Assembly: GCA_030533445.1 (NCBI GenBank)
Contig: CM060064.1
Span: 23,779,126 to 23,843,125 of the forward strand
Reading direction: 5' to 3'
Origin: Cyprinodon diabolis
Taxonomy: Eukaryota > Chordata > Actinopteri > Cyprinodontiformes > Cyprinodontidae
DNA: 64,000 nucleotides
The position numbers and the translations under genes were made by a program. This document shows positions 24,191-35,600 of this stretch, one piece after another. Under the pieces are notes generated by a model, which was not told where the DNA came from, made no database searches, and was given only the letters and a program-made list of their open reading frames with translations. The stretch's first letter is position 1. Every line of letters starts with the position of its first letter.

Positions 24191-24305
24191 ATGGCAGCTG
24201 GACGTAATATGTCCTTTCGCCGCGTTGGAAGTCTCATGAGGAGTAAATCTGAGGGGACGCTAATCGATCTGAGTGATGATACAACACCCACTGACAACTT
24301 GAATG
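24191..24305 (+). CDS. macc1: macc1 coding exon 1
   Basis: ATG at 24191 has a strong context (AACATGG) and opens MAAGRNMSFRRVGS; the exon ends in AATG|GTAAAT (phase 1). Its 5' edge is probably at 24183 after TTTACAG. It contains the clathrin-box-like LIDLSD (residues 24-29). Confidence 0.8.
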
Positions 24306-27300
24306 GTAAATTTGTAAACCACAAACACTGAAAAATGTGTCTCTATCCTTTTAAAAGACCTTCTGACAAAGTTCTCATTTCCTAAAGGTGGCTTTGTACC
24401 AGGAAGAACACAGACTTCAGATTGGCCGTTTTTACAGCCAGAAATCTCTGAATCCTCTCAAACCAAAAACCCTTTTTGGAAAAATATATCAGGATCCAAC
24501 CCATTCTTGGATGATATTGTTCACAGTGGCAAAGATAAAGATAATTTGAATGGGTCAAAAGTAAAACAAGGAGGAAAAAGACAACAAGAAGTTAATGATG
24601 ATGAAGAAATATCTGAGACCTGTTGGAAAAACAGACACAAAATCAGCAACCAGTCTGGGAGATGGAGGAGCGCTTCAGATATCCTCGGTGATCTGGAGAA
24701 AAAGGGGCCAAAGCTTAAGAACAACTCAACACCACCTGGACATGTGCTCAATCCAGACTTTGAGTGGTTGAAGAATGACAGACAGGCCTATAAAATGGCC
24801 TGGTTGAGTCACCGGCAGCTGACCCGCTCCTGTCTGGACTTAAATGTGATGAGCCAGAGCCCTGGGTGGGCCCAGACTCAGGCCACCAATTTTCAAGTCG
24901 TTAGCAAGATAGGCCACAGGGGAGGCTTAGTACAGCTACCTGAATCCAAAATTAGCATTCAGGTCCCAGAAGGGCATGTTCTCCCCGGAGAAATACAGGA
25001 AGTTACCCTCAAAGCTATGCTAAACCCTCCACCTGGACTTAACAATAACTACATGACAACAATGAGTCCACTTCTCGAGGTGTTGTTGAGTAACATTAAC
25101 ACGAAGGAATGCTTATCCATGAAGATGAAGCTCTCAGGAGAAATAAAGGACAACCCTGAAAGTCAGGCGATGACCACTGTATTTGGAATGGTGTCCCACA
25201 AACGAGATGGACCATACTCAAAAATTAAAGATTCTCACGTTAACAAGAACTCGATCCAGATGAAACTCCAGGACCCAAAAACACATTTTTTTGTAATAGC
25301 AGTGGCCGAGGCCTCTTCACTGCAGCCACACACTACAGTGTGGGATTACCTCGATCGGCAACTCACCATTGCCGTTTATGGCCCAAGGTTCATTCATCCA
25401 TCATTCAAGGTTGTAGTAGTAGTCTGCTGTCACGAAGATGTTCCACCTAAGCTTCCATTCTCAGATCTCTGTAAGGGCAGTAAAAATCTGCCTCCACTTG
25501 TGCTGCAGCTTTGGGGGAAGCACTCCTTCAAACCACAAGAGTTGAAGGACTTTATTATGGGGGTGCATGTCATAGCCTCAAAATTTCAAATTAGTCCTGA
25601 AGACCAAATGAAACCAGTGAGGCAAAGTCAGCTCAAGATTGGGACAGTTTTGCATCTGCCAGTTGCAATATCTTGCCCTGAAACAGAAGAGATAACTCCT
25701 TTTCAGTTAGACATACAAGTGAAGGAATCAAGCTCATCTACAGTTGTGGCTGATTTTCAAATAACTTCCCCTCCTGTACCACCTATCCGATCAGACAAGA
25801 GGCAACCAACAAATGTAGAGAGAAAGATAGAAATCGCAAAAACATTTCCTATTCCAGAAGAAACTGAACCAGATTTACCCAAATTTAAAGACGTGCCAGT
25901 GAATCTGCAGTGGTACGGGGTAGCCTTAAAGACAGTTTACCGTCAGCCTCATGTAGAATACCTCCTGGAGTACATAAAGGGCGATACTGTGGCTCTGCTT
26001 TCTAGGGAGACGGTCAGGTCAATTGGCAATTTCAAGGTGAAAGAGTGGTACATTGGGTTCATCAGAGGCAAGATCGGCTTGGTCCACTGCAAAAACATCA
26101 AACTCATAACTGTGGATCAAGTTATAGACTTCAATGAGGTTCAAATCACCACAGCAGTACTTTTAAAAAATATGGCACAGCCCTTCAGGAAGCTTACGTA
26201 TATGTATTCTGCCATCCAGACATTAGTCACAGAGCACATAACTTGTTGGAGGGGTTTTGCAGATGCTTTGCAGTACAAAAATGAGCCTCTGGAAACAATT
26301 AGGCGAAGATATGCTGAAACTGAGACTGACAAGGTGGCTTGCGTCCTGGAGAAGTTAAAGGAGGACTGCCACTCAGAGAAGACTAGGAAAAAGTTCCTGC
26401 ATGAACTAATGGTGGTATGTAAATTAAAAAGTTTTTTAATGGAATGCAATAAACTCATGTCTTTTGTTGAGTGCTAAAGAATGCTTCCTTTACATTTGTG
26501 ACAAAAACAGCTGTATTTTTGTCATCGTCAAGGGGCTACTGAAGGTGAACAACATGAATCTGGTGGCGAAGCTCGTTCAGAACACAGTTATTCTGTCTAC
26601 AGCTGTGGAGCTGGAAATCCGATGGCGAGAGCTTGCAGAGAAGATGGGAAAACTGACCAGTGCACAGATAGCGGCTTATGAAGCACCTCATCGAGGAAAA
26701 AATGGTCAAGTCAGTGTGCAGGTCAGATTAAGATGAGCTGTAATGTGAATGACGGTTTCTCGTTTCTGAATATAACTCCCATATGTGCGTCTCATTGAAT
26801 TAGAATGTGAATAAGTTAACTCTTTAACACATTAACTCAGAATGTGGCACTCATGAATAAATAAAAACAAGAATTTCGTCTTACCAAAAAGAAATATTGT
26901 TACTTAGGTAAATTTTAAACTTATTGTGGAGGATTTTTTAAAAGACCCGCCCTCTCCAGTTAAAAAAAAATGCACGTGCAAGAGCATGCAGAAGCCCATT
27001 TCTCCTCGTGCACACCCTGTTTAAAATGTGCTGTTCTCATAGCTCAAGCTTACTGTGTCCACTACAGCAGGGACTACATAGTGGACTTATAGCAAACTCA
27101 GTTAACTGTTTCAGGCAGATAATCACTGCTTTTTGCCCCGTTAGTCACGTAACCCTTCCTCCACGACGTGGTGCATGTGTCATCTTTGTTATTAGTTGCC
27201 GCTGTCGGGTAGCGGCAGCCTATGTTGCCAGCGGGCCGCTGTGACAGCAAATCCCCTACTGATTTGCAAGGAGAGCTGATTTTGCAAGAAGAGCAGATAT

Positions 27301-28837
27301 CACAGAAATAAGATATATCCTACAATGCAAAGCATTGTGGGATATATCTGCTTCTTCTGATGCCGTTCTTATGTTCTTTATTTCATTTTCAAAGAACTGC
27401 AGTGAGAAAGGTGATCTTCAATGACTGTGTAAAACTGTAGCTCACCACACATATGTGGGTGTTAAGACACCCTACCCTACCCTTGGCTGAAATAACTTTG
27501 GTTAAATCCTTCTTTATGTCATCTTTGAGTCCCATATGATGCTCCGAACAAAGTTTCCGCAGCTCCTTCATGTGGTATTCTGTGACCTGTTTTATTTTCA
27601 GACCTCTTGCATCCCAACCTATTTTAACAAATTTTTCAACCCATTCTTGAAGTGCCAAGTTGTTATTTCCTAATCAGTACTTGTTGGATTTAATGGTATT
27701 TGTCTGGTTTTAGGGTCTAGTTCTTCCTCAGATAATTTGTTTGGCATATGTTCTTAGGTATTCTTCAAACATGCTTGCATACTCTGTTTCCAAAGCATCT
27801 CAGTAAGGGCTTGTTTGTGACAAAGTTTTCTGGAGTTTCACACATGTGGTTTTTCTCATTGTGAATGTATTTGGATTGCTCTACCTAGACAGGCTAATGG
27901 CTGTTTTTAGTGTCCTACACAGTAGATTATTTTCTTTACAGTGGGTTGGCTGTTTTCAAACTGTTTAAAGTCCTTGCTGGACTCAAAACCTGCTATAATT
28001 ATCTTCTTTCTGGGAGCTTTAAGTTTTCTATTTAACTAATGTGTTTACCTTCACTTCCATAGTCAGGATCACTCTACACTAGATGGCAGAGGTTTAAACA
28101 GGGCAAATAAAAATCCCTGTAAATGCAATGTTATTATAATCAGATATGTGTAATTCTATCTGTTTAAAATAAGAAGTAAGAGCTGTCTTTATTCATTCTT
28201 TCCCAGAGAATACTCATTTTAAAATTAAATAAAGTGAATTAGGAATTTTTTATTTTCTTTCTTTTTTGTATTACTAAATCTTATATTGTTTAATGTGAAA
28301 CTGAATATCACAATTCCAGCAGATTAACACATGATGTAATTTTTAATGTGAGCTGGTTGTACCACTTTTTCTTGGAGGAAGTTATAATAATAATTAACAG
28401 AGTTAGATTTTAGAAGTATACCACTCTATGTGTTATGAATGCATATATGATTGGCTTTATTTTTTGAGCTGGTGACAGAAGTAAATTTTTTGATACCAGT
28501 GTTATTGAATTAGAGTGACTTGTCCATGTTAAGAAGTTTTTTATTGACTGATTCTTGCATTTTGATAGACATTTCCATTGATACAAAACCTTTTCATTAT
28601 AATTTTTAACTTTGAATTTGTGTTCTGTTACAGTCCATGTGGAAGCCTGCCTATGACTTCCTGTATGCCTGGAGTCTTCGTTATGGAGACAACTCAAAGG
28701 ATATGATCCAGGAGCTGCACCTGGTCCTGGATAAAATGAAAAACCCTGTTACCAGAGAGTGGAGACATCTGACAGGCGTACTTATCACTGTGAACTGCTT
28801 AGAAGTCTTTCAAGAAACAGCTTTTCCAGAACCTTAA
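24191..28837 (+). CDS. macc1: MACC1 (metastasis-associated in colon cancer 1) orthologue
   Basis: Four coding exons, 24191-24305, 24388-26414, 26533-26721 and 28634-28837, join in frame to 844 residues, close to 852 in human. All introns have GT-AG ends. MACC1 is an SH3-domain adaptor-like protein linked to endocytosis of receptors and transferrin receptor and to MET expression in human cancer cells. Visible parts: clathrin-box-like LIDL (24-27), two NPF motifs (66-68, 76-78) for EH-domain proteins, the conserved WLKNDRQAYKMAWLSHRQL segment, a ZU5 region starting near residue 217 (GGLVQLPESKISIQVPEGHV), a UPA-like region, a variant SH3 domain (about 545-612, KVKEWYIGFIRGKIGLVHCK) and a death-domain-like C-terminal part ending MKNPVTREWRHLTGVLITVN. 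Similarity to human MACC1 runs along the full length and no frameshift or internal stop is seen. The large exon carries 80% of the protein. A noncoding first exon near 21 kb is likely. Confidence 0.93.
24388..26414 (+). CDS. macc1: macc1 coding exon 2 (large exon: NPF, ZU5, UPA, SH3)
   Basis: The exon starts after CCTAAAG and completes a glycine codon with the last base of exon 1; the intron between is only 82 bp. It ends with ATG GTG|GTATGT, reading HELMV. It encodes residues 39-714, covering all recognisable domains but the last C-terminal part. The true reading frame continues 5' of the first in-frame ATG-like codon, back to the acceptor. Confidence 0.9.
26533..26721 (+). CDS. macc1: macc1 coding exon 3
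   Basis: The exon starts after CGTCAAG with GGG CTA CTG AAG (GLLKV) and ends in GTG CAG|GTCAGA, giving 63 residues in phase 0. It aligns with the human segment containing the conserved WRELAEK. The donor GTCAGA is weaker than the other macc1 donors. The ORF flanking the exon on both sides is intron readthrough. Confidence 0.82.
27311..27349. other. 18-bp near-perfect inverted repeat in macc1 intron 3
   Basis: AGATATATCCTACAATGC (27311-27328) and GCATTGTGGGATATATCT (27332-27349) are reverse complements with one mismatch (a G-T pair in RNA), separated by AAA. Flanking 'agaagagcagatat' and 'ctgcttcttct' extend the pairing with an interruption. The three-base loop argues against an ordinary microRNA precursor. 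Confidence 0.7.
27380..28630. other. macc1: macc1 intron 3, mostly unassigned
   Basis: The intron runs from 26722 to 28633. Around 27420-27660 the text resembles transposon-derived DNA, but I cannot name the family. The remainder is AT-rich with no exon-like segment. Confidence 0.35.
28634..28837 (+). CDS. macc1: macc1 terminal coding exon 4
   Basis: The exon starts after TCTGTTACAG with TCC ATG TGG AAG CCT, giving SMWKPAYDFLYAWSLRYGDN. It ends with MKNPVTREWRHLTGVL... and the stop TAA at 28835-28837 (67 residues). It is closely similar to the human C-terminus (MWKPAYDFLY, MKNPVTKHW). Confidence 0.9.
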   Translation, partial: SMWKPAYDFLYAWSLRYGDNSKDMIQELHLVLDKMKNPVTREWRHLTGVLITVNCLEVFQETAFPEP

Positions 28838-29430
28838 ATGGAAAAACAACCTTTCTCTACCTGTGAAAGCACTAAATATGTTACTTATTGACATCTTTGC
28901 CTAAGAGACTATTCAGTTGAAAAATCTCTGTAAAACTGATATTGTAAATCCAGATGGGTGATTATTTAAAAGTGTTGAAATGTGACTATGCAACTGTCAA
29001 ATACGTGAAAGGAAAATTATTTTCAGTTTCTGTTTATAATGTCAATAATTCTTAACTAATTTCCTCAATATTGATTTTTTTTCAGCTGGTGTAGGACCCT
29101 GTATCCTAATTTTTATTTGCAGTCCTCAGTATTCCTTGTCTTTTTATATTGCATATTACTTTATGCAAATTTTCAGTAATTGAATAGCATCTATAGTAAC
29201 CTTTTTCTTTTTAATATCCTGGGGTATATTTACATTATGGATCAAATTGGTGGTGTTATACTTTGATTTAAAAAAAAAAATGCATATTTAGCATTTATAT
29301 CACATTTAAACACGTTTTTTAAATTCTTTGTATATGTTTAAATGATATGAGTAAAATAAGTTTTTTTTTTTTCGGTAAAACTTTCATGCATTAAAAGATG
29401 CAGTGAAATCTACAAATAAAAGTAAAAAAT
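28838..29430 (+). other. macc1: macc1 3' UTR (inferred)
   Basis: AT-rich sequence after the stop contains several possible poly(A) hexamers. ATTAAA near 29390 and AATAAA at 29415-29420 are the first good ones. The end is uncertain. Confidence 0.45.
29415..29420 (+). terminator. macc1: Candidate macc1 poly(A) signal
   Basis: AATAAA in TACAAATAAAAG lies 0.58 kb after the stop, with ATTAAA 25 bp before it. Later AATAAA strings near 29.75 kb are alternatives. Confidence 0.4.
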
Positions 29431-29825
29431 GTTTATAAATGTCAGGAGGGCTGCACCATGTAAATATTTTCTTCTTTTTTTGTGTGTCCAGGTTTGTGGT
29501 AAATGTAAATGTCAAAGGTAACGTTACACACAATTAGGGGGAACAAAAGCCCTCTGTGTCATAAAATGTTATTTTGCACAGATGCTTGATATTTTTATAC
29601 TGTAAAGTTTTAGAGTAGCAGAGATGTAATTTTATTAAAAAAAACAATACACAATGCTATGACTGTTATCATCATTTTGTTGAGGCTGTCTTTAAAAAAA
29701 ATATGTTGTTTCTTTAAAAAATGAATGTAAAGTCATTATATTTTTTTCATATTTATTAAATAAATATTCAGATAAACAAATAAGAAATAAATAAACTTCA
29801 TGTCCATCTCTCTTCCTTAAAGTGG

Positions 29826-30180
29826 TGGAAATAGAATAGAATAGAATAGAAAAACCCTTTATTGTCCCACAATGGGTAAATTCTGGTTTTTACAGCAGCA
29901 AAAAGATGATAGAAAAAACGGACACAAATAAACATAAAAATAAAGTAAAATAGACTGTATAGAAAAAAAGACTGTATAGAAAACATTTAGTTAGAATGAA
30001 AAAATCTATCCAGATAGATAATAGATCCCCCCGCCATGCTTCTGTGCTTTCGTGTGCGAGGAAGAAGAAGAAAAATCCTTGTTTGTGCATACCCACTGAG
30101 CGATTAGTCCACGAGGGCCGACTGAATTTCAAACATGTTTTATTTTGCAAAGCCTTCAAGTTGAAGTTCTTCAGCATGAA
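29826..30180 (-). mobile_element. 3' end of a non-LTR retrotransposon, minus strand
   Basis: On the minus strand it reads 'cccattgtgggacaataaag' followed by TTTCTATTCTATTCTATTC, the usual 3' tail of a frequent teleost non-LTR retroelement. It is 5'-truncated. The same tail on the plus strand occurs at 49.9 kb, and a remnant lies at 30.96 kb. Confidence 0.5.
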
Positions 30181-30189
30181 CAGATAGTA

Positions 30190-32410
30190 AGTCCAGTTAG
30201 GGGCTATAAGATGAGCAGGGATGTTGGTGCATGGGAAGTTTTTATGCCATAGAGGTTGTCTCTGTTTTGTTGTTTTTGGCTGGCTGTTTCCTTCTCTTTA
30301 CTCTGCTTCACTCCTTAAATTAGAGTGACCAGATACACCTGCATCACCTATTACACCCAGTTGTTATTCTGCCTCTTAATAACTGCCTCTCACAGTCAGT
30401 CTATCCCAGATTGTCTTTTAGCCTGTAATAAGTTACCCTTGGTGCTTCTTGTGCACTCCTTGCCTACGCTGTGATTCCGTGCTCATTATCAAACAGATAC
30501 ACATGTTTTTGTAACCATAATTGAAAGGTTCTGCCTTGGTAACTGAGTCTAGAGGTTCTAAGATATATGATTAAAAGTTGCCCTTGACATAAATTTCTGA
30601 ATAAAACTGATCGTTGTACAGTTAATAACATCCCACCCCCATCATTGTTTGTGGTGGCTCCACATCTTAACAGTCTGTTGTGCTAAAATGGCTGTCTCCC
30701 TAAAATGCCACAATAGAGATTTCCACTCTTCTTTTTTATTCATGTGTTTTCCAAGCAGCATGCACTGACATCATAAAAAATGTTTGTTGTTGCCTCAAAA
30801 CATACCACTTACTTATCCATGTTTGGCTTCTGTATGAGAGAAGGCTTTATTGTTCTGAGGTACATGTACGTACACAAAAGTTAGATATAGTCAATCTTTT
30901 AAAGGTAGTAGGAACAACCATTTAAATAAAACAGATTCCTGAAAAACTCAGATTTGAGCATTAGAATAGAATAAATAGAATAGAATTAGAATAGAATAAA
31001 AAGATTGTCCCCCTAAAAACACATGTTACACCCACAAGGAAGATCTCTCTCTTTCTCCCAATATGCATGGATATATTTATATGTACATTTATTCTTTTTA
31101 ATGGCTCTTTTCAATGGAACTTTTATTACTGTAGAGAAGGCTGTAGAGAACGTGGCTAGCAGATAGCCTAGCACTGGCTAAGTGTTATGCTTACTTCTTT
31201 TTCTTCCTTATTTTCCTCTCGCTTCCCTCTCTGTCTCCCCTGATAAAGGCTTTGCCCAACATCATACTAATTTTCTTTGCCCGTGAATCAAGGAAAGGGG
31301 GGGACATTGCATTGGAAAAAACAGAGAAAACATTATATACTTAGACGCCTCATTGGATGCTGTCGGTTTGTGACATGTAAGTGATTGTTTTAATATTATC
31401 TCTTACTCATTTTTCATGTGATTAAAATGAGAGTTAAGGCGCCTCCTATTCATTCTGACAGCAGTTGTCTGAACTGTGGTCCGATCCAAGATGGTCGTCC
31501 TCTAGGCAATTCGGCCAGCGTCCGATGAGGCCTCTACGTATTTAATGTCTATGCCTCAACCCAGGAGGGGAATGAAACCCGGAAGAAGCGTTATCTACGA
31601 TGGTGGAGGAGGGGCTGGAGCTGAGTTGATACAGGGTCATGTGAATAAAGTCAGACATAACGCAGCCACTGCCTGTGCTTTGGGTAGCAGGCGGAGTTGT
31701 GGATTCTGATTGGGCTTTGTAAAGGTATCATACAAAGCTCATTAGCTTGTGTCGGAGGTGGATGAAGGTGACTAATGAGTTTATTCAGTTTAACTTAGCC
31801 TAGGCTCCATTTGACTTATGTCTTTTTTTTCAGCATTCCCGCAAATCCTTAAAAAATCTTAAAAAGGCATTGAAATCGTGAATTTAAAAACAAGGCCTTG
31901 ATTAAAATCAAACTGTCCTGAATATATATATATATTTTTTTTAAAAACAAATAATTAGTGAGCTAAGATGTATTGATTAAAATTAGTCTAAAATTTCTAA
32001 ATCTTTGGTGACAATTATTTATTTAAAATGATTTACCAAATGCATCTCATGGTCACATCACACTGCGATATAAAAAACAAAAAAACAGTGATGCGATTTC
32101 AGGCGGGACTCTGCAGACGCATGTAACTTAGGATGTATTGAATGAAAACTAGCTGCAACCCACATTTTTCCTCATGGCTGAAAGCAGTTCCATGTAATGT
32201 GTACAGGGCATGTTTGTTTTGTGCAAGAAATGTTTAAAACTCAATACGACAGTAGAGTTTCACATGCGGGCCAAAACTGCAAGGTATTTCCTACATCGAT
32301 TCTACTCTCGTGTCCACCATGGAAGTTTTTTACTGGACTGGACCAAAAGCTCATGTTTTATGTTAAGATAAAAACTGGGGGGAAATTTTCCTCAGTGCAG
32401 TGTAATTTAT
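30190..32410. other. Intergenic DNA with repeat remnants
   Basis: An (AATAG)-rich tail remnant at about 30960-31000 is followed by 'gattgtccccc', another minus-strand non-LTR tail. The rest, including a GC-richer stretch at 31430-31780, is unassigned and shows no gene. Confidence 0.35.
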
Positions 32411-32419
32411 GTGGTATTT

Positions 32420-32622
32420 TAATTCCCCAGTCCATTGCAGCCAACCTAAAAGTAATGTTTTGGGACAGTGGGAGGAAGCCAGAGTACCCAGAGGGAACCT
32501 ATGCATGCACTGGAAAACCATGTAAACTCTAACCAGAGAGACCCAATGCTAGGAATTAAATGTGGGACCTTATTGGTGCTGTAAGGCAACAGTGCTACAA
32601 GCTGCACCATTGTGCAGCCATA
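32420..32622 (-). mobile_element. Degenerate tRNA-derived SINE, minus strand
   Basis: Reverse complement of the teleost SINE body is recognisable: 'gggaggaagccagagtaccc', 'catgtaaactcta' and 'ggcaacagtgctac'. It is more diverged than the copies at 21.8 and 37.5 kb. No target-site duplication was seen. Confidence 0.65.
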
Positions 32623-32629
32623 GACTTAA

Positions 32630-35600
32630 AAAATTTAATAAATAAACAAATCATTTATAAATGATTCTCCCAAAGATTTTAGAATCTGTTTTGACAAGCG
32701 AAGTATTTAGGCTGTTAAAAGGCATGTACACTGAAATATTTAAAATATGTCGAAAAATATTCTGTGGCATCCTGACTTACAACTGGTGGTTGTAGAATTA
32801 TGTAAAATGAACAATGGCTGAGAGGTTTTAACTCTATTCAAACTATGAGCATGAGAACATTTATGCACAATTCTTGTTGAGTCCTAGTAACTAGTAAAGT
32901 CCTAGTAATGTTTTTCAAACTCTACATTTAAAATAGGACAGAAAAGGCTTTTATGCTGACATGAATCATAAAGAGGGAGTTTAAATGGAAGTAGCCCAGG
33001 GCAAGTTAGAAGAGAGGAAGTCCACTGGCAACAGATGAAAAAACCCTCATCTGTCAGTTGTACCTTGAAAACGTTTGTTTTAGCTCTAATGTGCAGAAGT
33101 CTAGTCCTAAAGTGCTACCATCCTGTAACTTTTAGATGCATCTCTTCTCTAACACACCTTAATCTAAAGGCTTAGTCCCCTCATTTAGCTCAGCAGAAGC
33201 ATGTTCGATATATTCAGGTTTGTTAAAAATGGGGTGCATTAAAAAGTGGCAGGATAGTGGATCTTGAGGATTGGACTTGAGCACTCCTGCTGTAATACAT
33301 CTATAATCAAAGTTTATTCCTCCTGCTTGTTGTTAGAACAGAGAGAAGAGGCGCTTAGATCAGGACTGCACAGCATTTTAACTCACCCCAGAAGTTATGT
33401 GATTTCCTGCATTTTGATTTGTTATGTTCCTCAGGTTGCTTTTAAGGCAATATCCACAACTGGCTGAAAGTATTGATCTCTCACCTTAGTTGAAGCTCGT
33501 TTTTGAATAAACAGAACAAAAGCTTACTGCTTTGGTGATTGTGGTTGAAAGTTTGCTTGGAGGAAAGTTTTCTACCCGAATAACTGTTTCAAAGTCGATT
33601 TATTTGGATGAGAAATTAAATGACCAAAAATCAAATTCTTGTAACATATCTATAAAGCGTCATCCATAATAAATGTTTGTAAATAAAATCATATCAGCTT
33701 ACAACTTTAATCAGAATTTCCTTTCTAAAACAGCATTTTGTAAATCAGGTCCACATTTAACTGATTTGCAACATTTTTAAGCCTCTTAACAACAGAGAAT
33801 GATGTAATGAGAGAGGTTGAAATGTGGAGGTTGAAAAATCCGAGAGCTTGTTTTTTCAGGTGCGGTGAGGCAGTTTCTGACTAATGCAATGTGACCACCT
33901 TTGTTTGGAGGTCTTTTTATAGTAGCAGCAGTAGGGAAGTACAACAGTTAACTATTATAAATGTTATCTGTTGGAGGCTTTGCATGTTTTCAAGCTCAGT
34001 GTTGTCTGTTGTGTTTTGTTTAAATACACCCACAGGGCAAAAACATGTGGCAGGCTGATAAAATACTCTAGATTCAACTTGCAGATAATACCTGACAAAT
34101 ATAACAAAGAACATAGCAAACATTTGGAGAATAAATATGAATTGTAAACATATGTGTTCTGCCAATAACATAGGTGCACTGTTTAAAATGCTTTACTGAA
34201 GCACATTATTTAGAGACAGCAAACACGGAGCATCCAACAAAGATCCTCCACATCATCTGGATGATAGATATACTGACAGCGGAAAAACAAAGCTGTGGTG
34301 TCCATTTGGCTGATCTAACAGGGACTAGGGAGGGTTGCATACAACATATTTCAAGTTAAAGATTATGACAAATTCCCACACACCATCAAATAGTAGTGGG
34401 TACATTAATTAATATAAAATACATGACTCAGCAATATCTGCACCGTCACATTTATTGCAATCTGCTGTTTGGATATATTACCTGTGAGTGCATGGAGTAA
34501 CTGTCTCGCAGCCAGCTTAATCCCAGCCAGTTTTAAACTTCTACAGAATTTCAGAATCCTTTAATTAGACTTCACACACTTGGTCCACTGGGTGGCGCAA
34601 TTGTACTGCAAGAGTTTGCATACATTGTGGCAGCTGGGTTCAGTCACAATCCAAGGAAATATGCCTTTTGGGACTTTTGCCTTTTTTGTATTTACTCTCA
34701 GGTAGGAGAAAAATTATATTTAAGAATCATCTTATCCAATTTCTGAGTAAAACAGGGGAGAAGAATCAGGAGCAGGTTAAATGTCATCATTGTTGTGGGA
34801 GATGTGGAGGTGGTGAAGTATAGATGCCTGGGTGTTCATCATGACAACAACTAAATTGGATATGTAAGCTGTCTGTAAGAAGGCAAAGGTAGCTACTTCT
34901 TTAAAAAACTTAGGTCTACACTGTTTGCAGCAATATGCTGCATATATTCTATAAGTATGCCATGCTGTGTGTGATCTCTACAGTACTACTATCGGCTGCT
35001 GGAGTGGCAGCATCAGATCAAGTTATTTAAAGAAGCTTAAGAGGCTAATACATAAGTTTGTTGAGTTCTGTTTTAAGAACCCATCAAGAACCCCGGGAGA
35101 TAATTTTACAAAGATTTTGTTTTTCATAAAATGAAGAACATCATAAAGAATCATGAGTATCCTCTTCATCAGACTGCTGAACAACATAGTGTCTTCAGTT
35201 AAAGGCCTCTCCAAATGGGCTGCAACACAGACCACTACAGAGGATCCCGTTTAAACTTAATGGAATAAATAACTATCAAGTTTAATTTTTGGGGGGAAAA
35301 AAACAACAACAATGTTGACATTTTATATGTTAATCATATTACAGAAACTATATTATATCTGATACATTTAATGCCTCTAGGACTGCTGCTAGAAGAGAGA
35401 ATGCTCAGGTTTTGACCGTAATTTGTTAAGCTTGGTCGCCAGAGTCCATCCACAAATCACCGTTATGAACAGAAGCATTCCTCTGTCCTCCAGGGGATAT
35501 AGGACTTCATTTGGTTTGCCTTTGTGATATATGTTTTGGCCAAGAAGTCATTTACCATATAATTTATTAGCCTGGTGATTTATGCCTGCTGCAAACATAC

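Noticed and set aside
27311..27349. The macc1 intronic hairpin as a microRNA gene
   Set aside because: A three-base loop and an 18-bp stem are too small for a standard precursor, and no mature sequence is recognised.
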